Shown here in pieces: positions 20,924 to 32,771 of a stretch of DNA of 64,000 nucleotides (the first letter of the stretch is position 1; every line of letters begins with the position of its first letter). The notes below the pieces were generated by a model. The model saw only the letters and a program-made list of their open reading frames with translations, was not told where the DNA came from and ran no database searches. The position numbers and the translations under genes are program-made. Source of the DNA: Sophora flavescens (taxonomy: Eukaryota; Streptophyta; Magnoliopsida; Fabales; Fabaceae); assembly GCA_030762895.1 (NCBI GenBank), contig CM061062.1, positions 234,101,879-234,165,878 of the forward strand. Reading direction: 5' to 3'.

Positions 20924-21960
20924 TGGGTTTGGCACAAAAGGCTAGGTCATGCAAGCTTGAAATTAATTTCAAAGCTAAATAAGCATAACCTTGTGAGAGG
21001 ATTACTAAACCTTAAGTTCAAATTTGATGCTCTTTGTGATGCATTTCAAAAGGGAAAACAAGTTAAAGGTTCCTTTGAATCTAAGAATGTTTTTAGTAGC
21101 AATATATCACTAGAGTTGCTACACCTTGATCCTTTTGGACCAACAAGGACTGCCTCTGTTAGTGGTAAGAAATATGGTCTAGTCATAGTAGACGACTACA
21201 CTAGATGGACATGGGTTATGTGCATATCTCACAAGGATGAGTCATTCAGGGTCTTCTATGTATTTTGCAAACGTGTACAAAATGAAAAAGGCATGTGTAT
21301 CACTTCAATTGGAAGTGACCATGGGGAAGAGTTTGAAAATGAGCAATTTGAAAGGTTCTGTGAGGAAAATGGTATTCTTCACAACCTCTCAAAACCTAAA
21401 ACACCACATCAAAATGGTGTGGTAGAGAGAAAGAACAGATCTCTTCAAGAGATGGCTAGAACAATGCTCAATGACAACTCTGTCCCTAGACACTTATGGG
21501 CTGAAGTTGTTATAATGCCTGCTACATTCAGAACAGAATATACTTAAGACCAATTCTGAATAAGACTCCTTATGAATTGTGAAAAGGACGAAAACCCAAC
21601 ATAGCTTACTTTCATCCTTTTGGTTGTAAATGCTTTATACTAAATACTAAAGATCAACTTGGTAAGTTTGATGCTAAAGAAGATAATAGAATTCTGTTAG
21701 GATATTCTGAATCATCTAAAGGCTTTAGGTTTTACAATTCTAGAACTTTAGTAGTTGAAGAATGTATACATGTTAAATTTGATGACAAGCAGCGTGATAA
21801 GAAATTATCAGAGCTTGATGATGATTTTGCATATTTGAATCTCAAAGATTATGAAAATCAAGTAAACATCAAGTCTGATGATCAAGTAGACGATCAACAA
21901 CAACCTGAGTCAGAAACTTCACAACAAGAAAATGTTCAAAGATCATGGTACTGAAAAAAT
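20924..21960 (+). pseudogene. pol: Copia-1 integrase
   Basis: The zinc domain starts around VWHKRLGHAS (20927). The core frame to 21547 shows LHLDPFGP (first Asp), IGSDHGEEFEN (second Asp; the family has RSDHGGEF) and HQNGVVERKNRSLQ (catalytic Glu). After a TAA near 21545, the C-terminal part (PYELxKGRKPN, FGCKCF, DAKEDNRILLGYS) is readable in pieces to about 21960 with several stops. The three catalytic acids are present, but the frame is broken. Confidence 0.8.
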
Positions 21961-22025
21961 CACCATCCTCAAGATCAAATCATTGGAAGTCCCAGTGATA
22001 GGTTGAGAACCAGATCAACATTTAG

Positions 22026-23239
22026 AGAGCAAGATGATTCTGGATGTAAAAAGTGCATTTCTAAATGTCTTTCTAAATGAGGAAGTGTATGCTATGCAAT
22101 CTCCGAGTTTTGAAAGTGAAACCCATCCTGAATATGTATATAAGCTAAAGAAAACTTTATACGGCCTCAAACAAGCTCCTAGAGCTTGGTATGAAAGGTT
22201 AAGTTCATTTTTAATGGACAATGGATTTAGTTGAGGAAAGGTTGATACAACCTTGTTTAGAAAATCCAGTAAGTCCAGCTTTATAATTGTACAAATATAT
22301 GTTGATGACATAATCTTTGGTGCTACTAACGAATCTCTGTGCAAAGAATTTTCTAAGCTAGTGCAGAAATAATTTGAAATGAGCATGATGGGAGAATTCA
22401 AATTCTTACTTGGACTTCAAGTAAAAAAACAGTGGACGAGGTGTACATCCATCAGACCAAGTATACAAAAGAACTCTTAAAGAAGTTCAAAATGGATGAC
22501 TGCAAACCAATGAACGCACCTATGCATCCCACGTCCATACTGAACAAAGATGACAAAGATAAAAAGGTAGACCAAAAGGTATACAGAGGTATGATAGGAT
22601 CTCTTTTATATCTTACTGCGTCCAGACCTGATATTATGTTCAGTGTTTGCTTATGTGCTCGATTTCAACCTGATCCTAGAGAATCTCATTTACCAGCAGT
22701 TAAAAGAATATTTAGATATTTGAAAGGTACTACTAATCTGGTTTTGTGCTTTAAGAAAAATGATGATTACATATTAGTTGGTTTTTGTGATGCTGACTAT
22801 GCTGGAGATAAAATAGAAAGTAAGAGTACCGGTAGAGGATGTCACTTCATTGGAGCTAATCTAGTCTCATGGTCAAGTAAAAGACTACGTACCATTGCCT
22901 TATCAACTGTTGAAGCTAAGTATATATCAGCTACAAGCTGCTACTCACAACTTTTATGGATCAAACATCAATTGGAGGACTACCATGTGTTTGTAAGTAG
23001 TATTACACTCATGTGTGATTACACTGCTGCAATCAATCTATCTAAGAATCCAATCTTGCATTCAACAGCTAAACATATAGAGATTAAACATCATTTTATT
23101 AGAGATTATGTGCAAAAAGGTGTTAATGATATTCAGTTTGTAGATACTGACCATGAATGGGCGGATATCTTTACTAAACCTCTAGTTGAGGACATATTTA
23201 TTTTATTAGAAAGCATCTTAACATGATATGTATGGATTA
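22026..23239 (+). pseudogene. pol: Copia-1 RT (N-terminus deleted) and RNase H
   Basis: After the linker (RLRTRSTF, about 21990-22022) the sequence jumps straight to DVKSAFLN (22037), so the first third of RT, from the WxxAMQEEL box to the MDV block, is missing. The remaining RT has LYGLKQAPRAWYERL and the catalytic YVDD (about 22300). RNase H (22432-23226) has GFCDADYAGD, STVEAKYIS, CDYTAAINLSKNP and HIEIKHHFIRD. Stops at 22234 and about 22371 and a shift near 23200 add damage. The C-terminus ends five bases before the array insertion. Confidence 0.85.
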
Positions 23240-23244
23240 GTATG

Positions 23245-24765
23245 TGATGTCGTGCGAATGCACGTGCGATTCCGGCAAGTGTACCGGATCGTCGCCAAGT
23301 AATAAAAGATATCGATCCCACAGAGACTGTGTTCTCGAATCACAACTAATTATCAAATCGATTAGATCTGGACTGTTTAAAAAGATTTTTATATTTTTGA
23401 AATGGTTTTTGAATTTGAATTTAAGAGATAAAACAGAATCAAACAAAACAGAAAACAAATCTTTTTGATTTTTCAGATCTAAATGGGTTCCTAGGGATTT
23501 AGGTTACCACAAGATCGTTTACGTTATGAAGTTGATTACCCTTGTTAATTAGCGAAATTGCCTTGAAGGCGAGTTTATCCTCCGATAGCTTAAGCTCCCT
23601 CTCTCGGTTACAAAAGCCGTGCCCAATTGACCCGACCCCTACTCCGTGGTAGTCGATCCCATATTGAACCCTTTGCGTTTCGTGACAACTCGTTGATCCT
23701 CGAGGGACGGCTTCTAACTCTCGTGATTTCAGTCCCAAGTCTGACTCTATAGATCCGACACCTAGGTTCACCGCTAGGTTCCTCCCTAGAATGTCTAAGT
23801 CATGCAAATAACCTAAGTTCACCGCTAGGTTCCTCCTTAGAATATCTACGTCTCGCCGATAAGCGTCGCCGAACTTTACGTGTGAAACACACTAGAAATC
23901 CTAAGTTCACCGCTAGGTTCCTCCTTAGAACGCCTACGTCACGCAAATAAGCGGTCGCCGATTTTACGATTGATTAAACACTAGAAATCAGATCTAAAGT
24001 AAATCGTAATTAACAAAGAGTTTACATCAAATTTACATCATAAACAAACTTGGGCAGAGCCCTAATCCCTAGAAACTATGCTACTACTCACGCCTTGCCA
24101 TGGAGATGACAGGCATGATTACAAATAACATGAAAATAACTAAGAGAAGAAGGAGAAGAAGAAAGAGATCCTAAATCTATGCCTAGAGTAGTAGCCCCAA
24201 AGGTCTCATGTTTTCTGCCTCTGCCTGGTCCCTTATTTATAGAATTGGGCAGTTAGAGTCCTAATCCAACTCAAATTAGATCCAATTCTGTTACTCGAGC
24301 CAAGTAATACGCGTCACGGCCGTGATGGCTATCACGGCCTGGCCGTGACGGATTCTGCCTTGAAAATTCTTCACTGGTTGGTCTGTCATGGCCGTGATGC
24401 TCATCACGGCCGTGATGGCCATCATGGCCTGGCCCTGACAGCTTCTGACTTTAGCCTTCTTTCTTTTCAGTTTTGCTCGATCATGGCCGTGATGGGCATC
24501 ACGGCTAGGCCGTGATGGGCATCACGGCTAGGCCGTGATGGGCTCTGTTTGGCTCATTTTCTTCACTTTTAAAGCTCCATCTTCATCCAAACTCCATCAT
24601 GGTTGATCTTGAGCATTTTACCCTTGATTTCTGCAAAACAACACACGAAAACCGCCTTACCCGTTCCAAAGAAAAATTAAACTAAAATCTAATAAAAATA
24701 TGCCTAAACTACATGATAATGCATGCAAAATGATGGACAAAGATGAGGTGAAATCACACTCATCA
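23245..24765 (-). repeat. Array LTR1 (outer left, 3' LTR)
   Basis: 1521 bp, starts TGATGTCG (others TGATATCG), ends ACTCATCA. Private variants include CCTCCGATAG and TTTCTGCAAA. It shares AACGCCTACGTCACGC with LTR4 only. It contains three direct repeats around AGTTCACCGCTAGGTTCCTC (23762-23935) and a P1/P2 palindrome cluster. Open frames inside are not genes. Confidence 0.95.
24314..24540. repeat. P1/P2 palindrome cluster, LTR1
   Basis: Arrangement P1P2 | P1P1P2 | P1P2P2, with P1 = ATCACGGCCGTGAT and P2 = ATCACGGCYRGGCCGTGAT, separated by TTCTGCC- and CTTCTGACTTT-type spacers. Confidence 0.85.
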
Positions 24766-26513
24766 AATCACCCCAAGCTTAAAACCTTGCTTGTCCTCAA
24801 GCAATTACTCAGGCCATAAGATATAAATCATTCAAAGCATGGATAGTGAACTCAAAACCCTAGAAGCTAATCCAAGTAATAGGCATTTTTAATAAGCACT
24901 CAAGAGATAATCAATTTCTAGTCCAATTAGAAGCTTAGGTTTTTTCAAGTTCATGTCCTCACTGATTTGGGCACTCATCTCACCTCACTCAAGTGTTTTA
25001 GGGTTTATGACAATTCACTCCATTTCCTCAAGGAAAGTATTTTTACCATAGGCTTGACTATTAACCAAATCTCTACTTTATTTATGAAAACACTTAAGAA
25101 TCAAGAGGTCTTTTCCTTTGGTTGTAATGTGGCCATGGGATTTATTGTAAGGTGGGAAAATCAAGGAAAAGGGAATTTCAAGAAGGCTAGACAGATTATC
25201 AAACATTACAAAGCATGACACCTTCTAAAATACCCCTTTTTGGGCTTTGGTTTACTTTTCCACCTTTCTTCTTTTTTTCTTTTTTTTTTCTTTTTCTTTT
25301 CATTTCTCACTTTCTTTGTCATCCCCTTCTCCATTTTTTTTTTCTGTTTATTTCATTTTTATTTGTTTGGAGAAGGGGAGATTTATAGCTCAAGAGAAAT
25401 TACTTTCTAGTTTTTTTCATCCCATACTTTTTCCAACTACCAATTACCCTTTTTGTAATACTTTAAAAGGTGTCATACCAAGCATTATTTATCAAAGCAA
25501 TTCAAGGTACCAAGAAAAGTATTTTATCTTTAGGCTCAAAATTGGGCAACTAAGGGGTAGCATTTATCAATCAAAGCTCGGGAGGCCGCAAAAATACCTA
25601 GTGCCTCAATCATTTCCAAAAATGTTTTCAGAAATTTTTAAGTTTTGAAATGGTTTCAAGTCAAGTTCTAGAAAATACAGCCCATGAGGAATTAAATCAC
25701 TCTATCACAAGAAATGGGGTAGATTTAGTGAATACCCCTTTTGGCTCAAAATCTTACATTTAGTAGTTCAAAAATCAGTGAGGTACACAAGTCTAAGGAA
25801 CCACATGCTAATTATCAACTATCAAATGACTATCTCAAGAAATTTCATTTTTAGCCATATCACAAGAATAATGTAAAATTGGGTTCAAAATTCACTATCT
25901 CAATTCATTTGGCTCCAAGTTCTCACAATCGGATGCATGTTCTAAGTGAGGGCAATCTAGAGAATGTGATCATACCAATCTAAGCCTATGTGAATGCAAC
26001 ATGAATGCAACAATGCAAATGCAAAAATAAATACCCCCACCCCTAGCTTGATTACTTACATTGTTTCCAATGTAAATAATCAAGTCGGAGAGAGGAGAAA
26101 AATGGAACAACTTACCGAGTCGGTAGCGGGAGTTGGCTTCACATTCCAGTCAAAATTTGGGTAGAAAGTTTATCACGGCCGTGATCTACATCACCGGCTG
26201 GGCCGTGATGCTCTCTGGCTTTGGCATCCTACTCATCACGCCCGTGATGGTTGTCACGGCTAGGCCGTGATCCTTTCTCGTGCTCTTGTTTAGTTCATCA
26301 CGGCCGTGACCACTGTCACGGCCGGGCGTGATGGCCTCGACTTTGTTTTTTTATGCTCTTCTTCTCTTTCTCAACCTGAAAACACTAGACAAACCTATTA
26401 ATGATATTTTTGCCTCTTGATCTTCTCAAATTATTCAAGAGGTGAATTCAAAAACAAAACGAAAAAGGGAAAGAAAACTTGGGTTGCCTCCCAAGAAGCG
26501 CGTATTTATGGTC
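24766..26513 (-). other. Array unit 1: 3' non-coding region
   Basis: Starts with the polypurine-tract area (AATCACCCCAAGCTT on the plus strand) and a 7-bp hairpin TTGCTTG-TCCT-CAAGCAA (24787-24804). A pyrimidine-rich run occupies 25256-25345. A P1/P2 cluster of three units lies at 26172-26335. The open frames at 24967-25218 and 25247-25648 repeat in all units but have no recognisable protein, run opposite to gag and are partly poly-T translation; I do not call them genes. Confidence 0.75.
26172..26335. repeat. P1/P2 palindrome cluster, internal region 1
   Basis: Three P1-P2 pairs with spacers GCTCTCTGGCTTT and CCTTTCTCGTGCTC, closer in spacer sequence to the Athila LTR cluster than to the array's own LTR clusters. 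Confidence 0.85.
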
Positions 26514-27845
26514 TTAAGCTTGACCAAACTTCCTTCCGTCAACCGGGTCGGTCGGGCGTAGAAGTGCAGGCACACTTCTCTTCCATGGAGCTCCTTCAAA
26601 TAGCCGTTTCTGCTCATACGGCCAATAATGCTTCCGCTTCGCTCTTTTCTCTCGGAGCTTCCTAGCCTTCCCTTCCTCCCGGCGGAAGTTTTGTTTCTGC
26701 ATGGACAGCAATCCCTATCTCACCACCGGGTGCATCTTCAACCATGCGTATCCTTGGGGTTGCTTCCATGCTGAGTTCTTTCTCTACCGCTGGAGTCTTT
26801 ACATCAATTCTGCACACATGGCTCTCAAAAGGAGGGTTGTTACAAGAGTTCACTTGTTCACCCGAAGCGTCGGATCCATGTGAGCATCCCATCATGTCAT
26901 GTCCCTGCATTCCACAAATCTCACAAACAAGGTTAGTAGCACCTAATGCACTCACATTAGCTCTTTCAAGCCGATCAAAACGATTATTAAGTGAGTCTAT
27001 CTTTGACATAATAAGATCTGTGCTATTTACCTCAAACTTACCCCCGAAATCTTGTTCGGGTTATTACCTCTTTCGGATCCCCATTGGTGGTAGTTGGTGG
27101 CGACATTCTCGATGATGTTGAATGCCTCAAGGGTGAGAGGCCTATTCATAAACGCTCCACCAGCTGCGAGAATCTAGTGACACCTTCAAGAGTAGTCTAA
27201 TCCGTTATAGAAGGTGTGCACTATTAACCACCTCTCGAGTCCGTGATGTGGGCACGACTCCAGCAGTCCCTTGTATCGATCCCAGGCTTCCGATAATGAT
27301 TCTCCGTCTTTCTGGAAGAAGCCGGTGATCTGGGTTCTTATGTAGGCCGTCTTGGATGGAGGGAAGAATTTCTCCAAGAACGCCTGCTCCAATTGGTCCC
27401 AAGTAGTCAAGGTGTTAGCGGGAATTTGCTTAAGCCAGGCCTTCGCCTTTCCAGTGAGAGATGAGGGGAACAATCTCAAACGCACAACATCGACTGAGGC
27501 TCCATTAATCCGGATTGCATCGGTGAACTCTAAAAATGTCTCTATGTGATCGGTCGGGTCCTCCGAAGGCAATCCTCCGAATTGATGTTGCCTAATCATG
27601 TTGATTAGCATAGGTGGTATGGTATAGTTTTCCGCCTCAATCTCTGGCCTTGCAATCCCAGTTCGCAAGCCTCTCGTATTTGGGGCTGCGTAGTCCTTCA
27701 AAGGCTTTGTATCCGGTTGATTCGCCATGAGTGGAACGGGACTCAACCTTTCTCCCTCTCTTTGTAGTCTTCTACGTCTGTGGAAGGTCCTCTCGATCTC
27801 CGGATCAATCTCACTAAGGCTCCCAAGACTTAGAGATCTTTGCAT
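26514..27845 (-). pseudogene. gag: Array unit 1 gag
   Basis: ATG at 27845 (MQRSLSLGS), then EIERTFHRRRR, the Athila Gag start, and the capsid core with LRLFPSSLTGKAKAWLKQIP and FFPPSKTAYIRTQI. The frame breaks near 27186-27145, where three small differences from units 2 and 3 occur (GCGAG for GCAG, CAAGGGTGAG for CAGTGAG, CTTCAAGAG for CTTCGAAGAG). It resumes to give the CX2CX4HX4C knuckle (CEICGMQGHDMMGC). It ends in a basic tail (KLREKRAKRKHYW) with another frame change near 26560. No pol follows. Confidence 0.85.
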
Positions 27846-27983
27846 ATAACACACAGAGAGATGGATACAATAGAAGGAAAAGAATTTTTTTTTTTTTAAA
27901 TTTTTCAGAAATAAAAATCAAACAAAAAGAAAAGGTCCAGAAAAATCAATTCAAAATTTGAATTGAGATTCGAAAAGGCACAG

Positions 27984-28001
27984 TCCCCGGCAACGGCGCC
28001 A
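27984..28001 (-). promoter_or_regulatory. Array unit 1 primer binding site (tRNA-Asp)
   Basis: TCCCCGGCAACGGCGCCA is identical to the plant tRNA-Asp(GUC) 3' end with CCA, six bases from LTR2. Confidence 0.95.
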
Positions 28002-28007
28002 AAAACT

Positions 28008-29528
28008 TGATATCGTGCGAATGCACGTGCGATTCCGGCAAGTGTACCGGATCGTCGCCAAGTAATAAAAGATATCGATCCCACAGAGACAGTGTTCTCG
28101 AATCACAACTAATTATCAAATCGATTAGATCTGGACTGTTTAAAAAGATTTTTATATTTTTGAAATGGTTTTTGAATTTGAATTTAAGAGATAAAACAGA
28201 ATCAAACAAAACAGAAAACAAATCTTTTTGATTTTTCAGATCTAAATGGGTTCCTAGGGATTTAGGTTACCACAAGATCGTTTACGTTATGAAGTTGATT
28301 ACCCTTGTTAATTAGCGAAATTGCCTTGAAGGCGAGTTTATCCTCTGATAGCTTAAGCTCCCTCTCGGGTTACAAAAGCCGTGCCCAATTGACCCGACCC
28401 TACTCGTGGTAGTCGATCCCATATTGAACCCTTTGCGTTTCGTGACAACTCGTTGATCCTCGAGGGACGGCTTCTAACTCTCGTGATTTCAGTCCCAAGT
28501 CTGACTCTATAGATCCGACACCTAGGTTCACCGCTAGGTTCCTCCCTAGAATGTCTAAGTCATGCAAATAACCTAAGTTCACCGCTAGGTTCCTCCTTAG
28601 AATATCTACGTCTCGCTGATAAGCGGCCGCCGAACTTTACGTGTGAAACACACTAGAAATCCTAAGTTCACCGCTAGGTTCCTCCTTAGAACGTCTACGT
28701 CATGCAAATAAGCGGTCGCCGATTTTACGATTGATTAAACACTAGAAATCAGATCTAAAGTAAATCGTAATTAACAAAGAGTTTACATCAAATTTACATC
28801 ATAAACAAACTTGGGCAGAGCCCTAATCCCTAGAAACTATGCTACTACTCACGCCTTGCCATGGAGATGACAGGCATGATTACAAATAACATGAAAATAA
28901 CTAAGAGAAGAAGGAGAAGAAGAAAGAGATCCTAAATCTATGCCTAGAGTAGTAGCCCCAAAGGTCTCATGTTTTCTGCCTCTGCCTGGTCCCTTATTTA
29001 TAGAATTGGGTAGTTAGAGTCCTAATCCAACTCAAATTAGATCCAATTCTGTTACTTCTGAGCCAAGTAATACGCGTCACGGCCGTGATGGCTATCACGG
29101 CCTGGCCGTGACGGATTCTGCCTTGAAAATTCTTCACTGGTTGGTCTGTCATGGCCGTGATGCTCATCACGGCCTGGCCGTGACGGCCATCACGGCCGTG
29201 ATGGCCATCATGGCCTGGTCCTGACAGCTTCTGACTTTAGCCTTCTTTCTTTTCAGTTTTGCTCGATCATGGCCGTGATGGGCATCACGGCTAGGCCGTG
29301 ATGGGCTCTGTTTGGCTCATTTTCTTCACTTTTAAAGCTCCATCTTCATCCAAACTCCATCATGGTTGATCTTGAGCATTTTACCCTTGATTTCTACAAA
29401 ACAACACACGAAAACCGCCTTACCCGTTCCAAAGAAAAATTAAACTAAAATCTAATAAAAATATGCCTAAACTACATGATAATGCATGCAAAATGATGGA
29501 CAAAGATGAGGTGAAATCACACTCATCA
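28008..29528 (-). repeat. Array LTR2 (internal)
   Basis: 1521 bp, TGATATCG...ACTCATCA. It shares AACGTCTACGTCATGC with LTR3 against LTR1/LTR4. Private variants: GAGACAGTG and GAATTGGGTAG. Confidence 0.95.
29077..29302. repeat. P1/P2 palindrome cluster, LTR2
   Basis: P1P2 | P1P2P1P2 | P1P2. The first and last blocks are clean pairs; the second is doubled. Confidence 0.85.
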
Positions 29529-31303
29529 AATCACCCCAAGCTTAAAACCTTGCTTGTCCTCAAGCAATTACTCAGGCCATAAGATATAAATCATTCAAAG
29601 CATGGATAGTGAACTCAAAACCCTAGAAGCTAATCCAAGTAATAGGCATTTTTAATAAGCACTCAAGAGATAATCAATTTCTAGTCCAATTAGAAGCTTA
29701 GGTTTTTTCAAGTTCATGTCCTCACTGATTTGGGCACTCATCTCACCTCACTCAAGTGTTTTAGGGTTTATGACAATTCACTCCATTTCCTCAAGGAAAG
29801 TATTTTTACCATAGGCTTGACTATTAACCAAATCTCTACTTTATTTATGAAAACACTTAAGAATCAAGAGGTCTTTTCCTTTGGTTGTAATGTGGCCATG
29901 GGATTTATTGTAAGGTGGGAAAATCAAGGAAAAGGGAATTTCAAGAAGGCTAGACAGATTATCAAACATTACAAAGCATGACACCTTCTAAAATACCCCT
30001 TTTTGGGCTTTGGTTTACTTTTCCACCTTTCTTCTTTTTTTTTCTTTTTTTTTTCTTTTTCTTTTCATTTCTCACTTTCTTTGTCATCCCCTTCTCCATT
30101 TTTTTTCTGTTTATTTCATTTTTATTTGTTTGGAGAAGGGGAGATTTATAGCTCAAGAGAAATTACTTTCTAGTTTTTTTCATCCCATACTTTTTCCAAC
30201 TACCAATTACCCTTTTTGTAATACTTTAAAAGGTGTCATACCAAGCATTATTTATCAAAGCAATTCAAGGTACCAAGAAAAGTATTTTATCTTTAGGCTC
30301 AAAATTAGGCAACTAAGGGGTAGCATTTATCAATCAAAGCTCGGGAGGCCGGAAAAATACCTAGTGCCTCAATCATTTCCAAAAATGTTTTCAGAAATTT
30401 TTAAGTTTTGAAATGGTTTCAAGTCAAGTTCTAGAAAATACAGCCCATGAGGAATTAAATCACTCTATCACAAGAAATGGGGTAGATTTAGTGAATACCC
30501 CTTTTGGCTCAAAATCTTACATTTAGTAGTTCAAAAATCAGTGAGGTACACAAGTCTAAGGAACCACATGCTAATTATCAACTATCAAATGACTATCTCA
30601 AGAAATTTCATTTTTAGCCATATCACAAGAATAATGTAAAATTGGGTTCAAAATTCACTATCTCAATTCATTTGGCTCCAAGTTCTCACAATCGGATGCA
30701 TGTTCTAAGTGAGGGGCAATCTAGAGAATGTGATCATACCAATCTAAGCCTATGTGAATGCAACATGAATGCAACAATGCAAATGCAAAAATAAATACCC
30801 CCACCCCAAGCTTGATTACTTACATTGTTTCCAATGTAAATAATCAAGTCGGAGAGAGGAGAAAAATGGAACAACTTACCGAGTCGGTAGCGGGTGTTGG
30901 CTTCACATTCCAGTCAAAATTTGGGTAGAAATTTTATCACGGCCGTGATCTACATCACGGCTGGGCCGTGATGCTCTCTGGCTTTGGCATCCTACTCATC
31001 ACGCCCGTGATGGTTGTCACGGCTAGGCCGTGATCCTTTCTGTGCTCTTGTTTAGTTCATCACGGCCGTGACCACTGTCACGGCCAGGGCGTGATGGCCT
31101 CTGACTTTATTTTTTTTATGCTCTTCTTCTCTTTCTCAACCTGAAAACACTAGACAAACCTATTAATGATATTTTTGCCTCTTGATCTTCTCAAATTATT
31201 CAAGAGGTGAATTCAAAAACAAAACGAAAAAGGGAAAGAAAACTTGGGTTGCCTCCCAAGAAGCGCTTATTTATGGTCTTAAGCTTGACCAAACTTCCTT
31301 CCG
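29529..31303 (-). other. Array unit 2: 3' non-coding region
   Basis: Same content as unit 1: polypurine area, hairpin at 29550-29567, pyrimidine run (about 30020-30105) and a three-unit P1/P2 cluster at 30935-31096. No supported gene. Confidence 0.75.
30935..31096. repeat. P1/P2 palindrome cluster, internal region 2
   Basis: Three P1-P2 pairs; the third P2 is degenerate (CACGGCCAGGGCGTGATG). Confidence 0.85.
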
Positions 31304-32609
31304 TCAACCGGGGTCGGCTGGGCGTAGAAGTGCAGGCACACTTCTCTTCCATGGAGCTCCTTCAAATAGCCGTTTCTGCTCATACGGCCAATAATGCTTC
31401 CGCTTCGCTCTTTTCTCTCGGAGCTTCCTAGCCTTCCTTCCTCCCGGCGGAAGTTTTGTTTCTGCATGGACAGCAATCCCTATCTCACCACTGGGTGCAT
31501 CTTCAACCATGCGTATCCTTGGGGTTGCTTCCATGCTGAGTTCTTTCTCTACCGCTGGAGTCTTTACATCAATTCTGCACACATGGCTCTCAAAAGGAGG
31601 GTTGTTACAAGAGTTCACTTGTTCACCCGAAGCGTCGGATCCATGTGGGCATCCCATCATGTCATGTCCCTGCATTCCACAAATGTCACAAACAAGGTTA
31701 GTAGCACCTAATGCACTCACATTAGCTCTTTCAAGCCGATCAAAACGTTTATTAAGTGAGTCTATCTTTGACATAATAAGATCTGTGCTATTTACCTCAA
31801 ACTTACCCCCCGAAATCTTGTTCGGGTTATTACCTCTTTCGGATCCCCATTGGTGGTAGTTGGTGGCGACATTCTCGATGATGTTGAATGCCTCAGTGAG
31901 AGGCCTATTCATAAACGCTCCACCAGCTGCAGAATCTAGTGACACCTTCGAAGAGTAGTCTAATCCGTTATAGAAGGTGTGCACTATTAACCACCTCTCG
32001 AGTCCGTGATGTGGGCACGACTCCAGCAGTCCCTTGTATCGATCCCAGGCTTCCGATAATGATTCTCCGTCTTTCTGGAAGAAGCCGGTGATCTGGGTTC
32101 TTATGTAGGCCGTCTTGGATGGAGGGAAGAATTTCTCCAAGAACGCCTGCTCCAATTGGTCCCAAGTAGTCAAGGTGTTAGCGGGAATTTGCTTAAGCCA
32201 GGCCTTCGCCTTTCCAAAGGAGAGATGAGGGGAACAATCTCAAACGCACAACATCGACTGAGGCTCCATTAATCCGGATTGCATCGGTGAACTCTAAAAA
32301 TGTCTCTATGTGATCGGTCGGGTCCTCCGAAGGCAATCCTCCGAATTGATGTTGCCTAATCATGTTGATTAGCATAGGTGGTATGGTATAGTTTTCCGCC
32401 TCAATCTCTGGCCTTGCAATCCCAGTTCGCAAGCCTCTCGTATTTGGGGCTGCGTAGTCCTTCAAAGGCTTTGTATCCGGTTGATTCGCCATGAGTGGAA
32501 CGGGACTCAACCTTTCTCCCTCTCTTTGTAGTCTTCTACGTCTGTGGAAGGTCCTCTCGATCTCCGGATCAATCTCACTAAGGCTCCCAAGACTTAGAGA
32601 TCTTTGCAT
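31304..32609 (-). pseudogene. gag: Array unit 2 gag (best preserved copy)
   Basis: ATG at 32609. The N-terminal part and capsid start are open to about 32193, where CCAAAGGAGAG replaces CCAGTGAGAG of the other units and shifts the frame. From 32173 to the stop at 31304 the frame is open: capsid C-terminus (FFPPSKTAYIRTQITGFF), the AAGGAFMNRPLTEAFNIIE block, an SKIDSLNKRFDRLERA coiled segment, the knuckle CDICGMQGHDMMGC and a basic tail. Only one indel separates this from a continuous Gag of roughly 430 residues. No enzyme domains follow. Confidence 0.9.
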
Positions 32610-32747
32610 ATAACACACAGAGAGATGGATACAATAGAAGGAAAAGAAAATTTTTTTTTTTAAATTTTTCAGAAATAAAAATCAAACAAAAAGAAAAGGT
32701 CCAGAAAAATCAATTCAAAATTTGAATTGAGATTCGAAAAGGCACAG

Positions 32748-32765
32748 TCCCCGGCAACGGCGCCA
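32748..32765 (-). promoter_or_regulatory. Array unit 2 primer binding site (tRNA-Asp)
   Basis: Identical to the unit 1 site, six bases from LTR3. Confidence 0.95.
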
Positions 32766-32771
32766 AAAACT

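Noticed and set aside
24314..24540. CRISPR-like array of repeats and unique spacers (P1/P2 units)
   Set aside because: Plant genome, palindromes vary in copy and order, spacers are similar across loci, and there are no cas genes. It is an LTR minisatellite.
24967..25648. Open frames of 83 and 133 codons, repeated in all three array units
   Set aside because: They run opposite to gag, in the element's 3' non-coding region; the second is largely translation of a poly-T tract, and no domain is recognisable. Recurrence only reflects the tandem copies.
27984..28001. Possible tRNA-Asp gene
   Set aside because: Only the 18-nt 3' end is present, next to an LTR, at every unit: it is the primer binding site.
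31394..31859. Plus-strand frames over array gag
   Set aside because: Antisense shadows of the Gag coding sequence; the same appears in the other two units.
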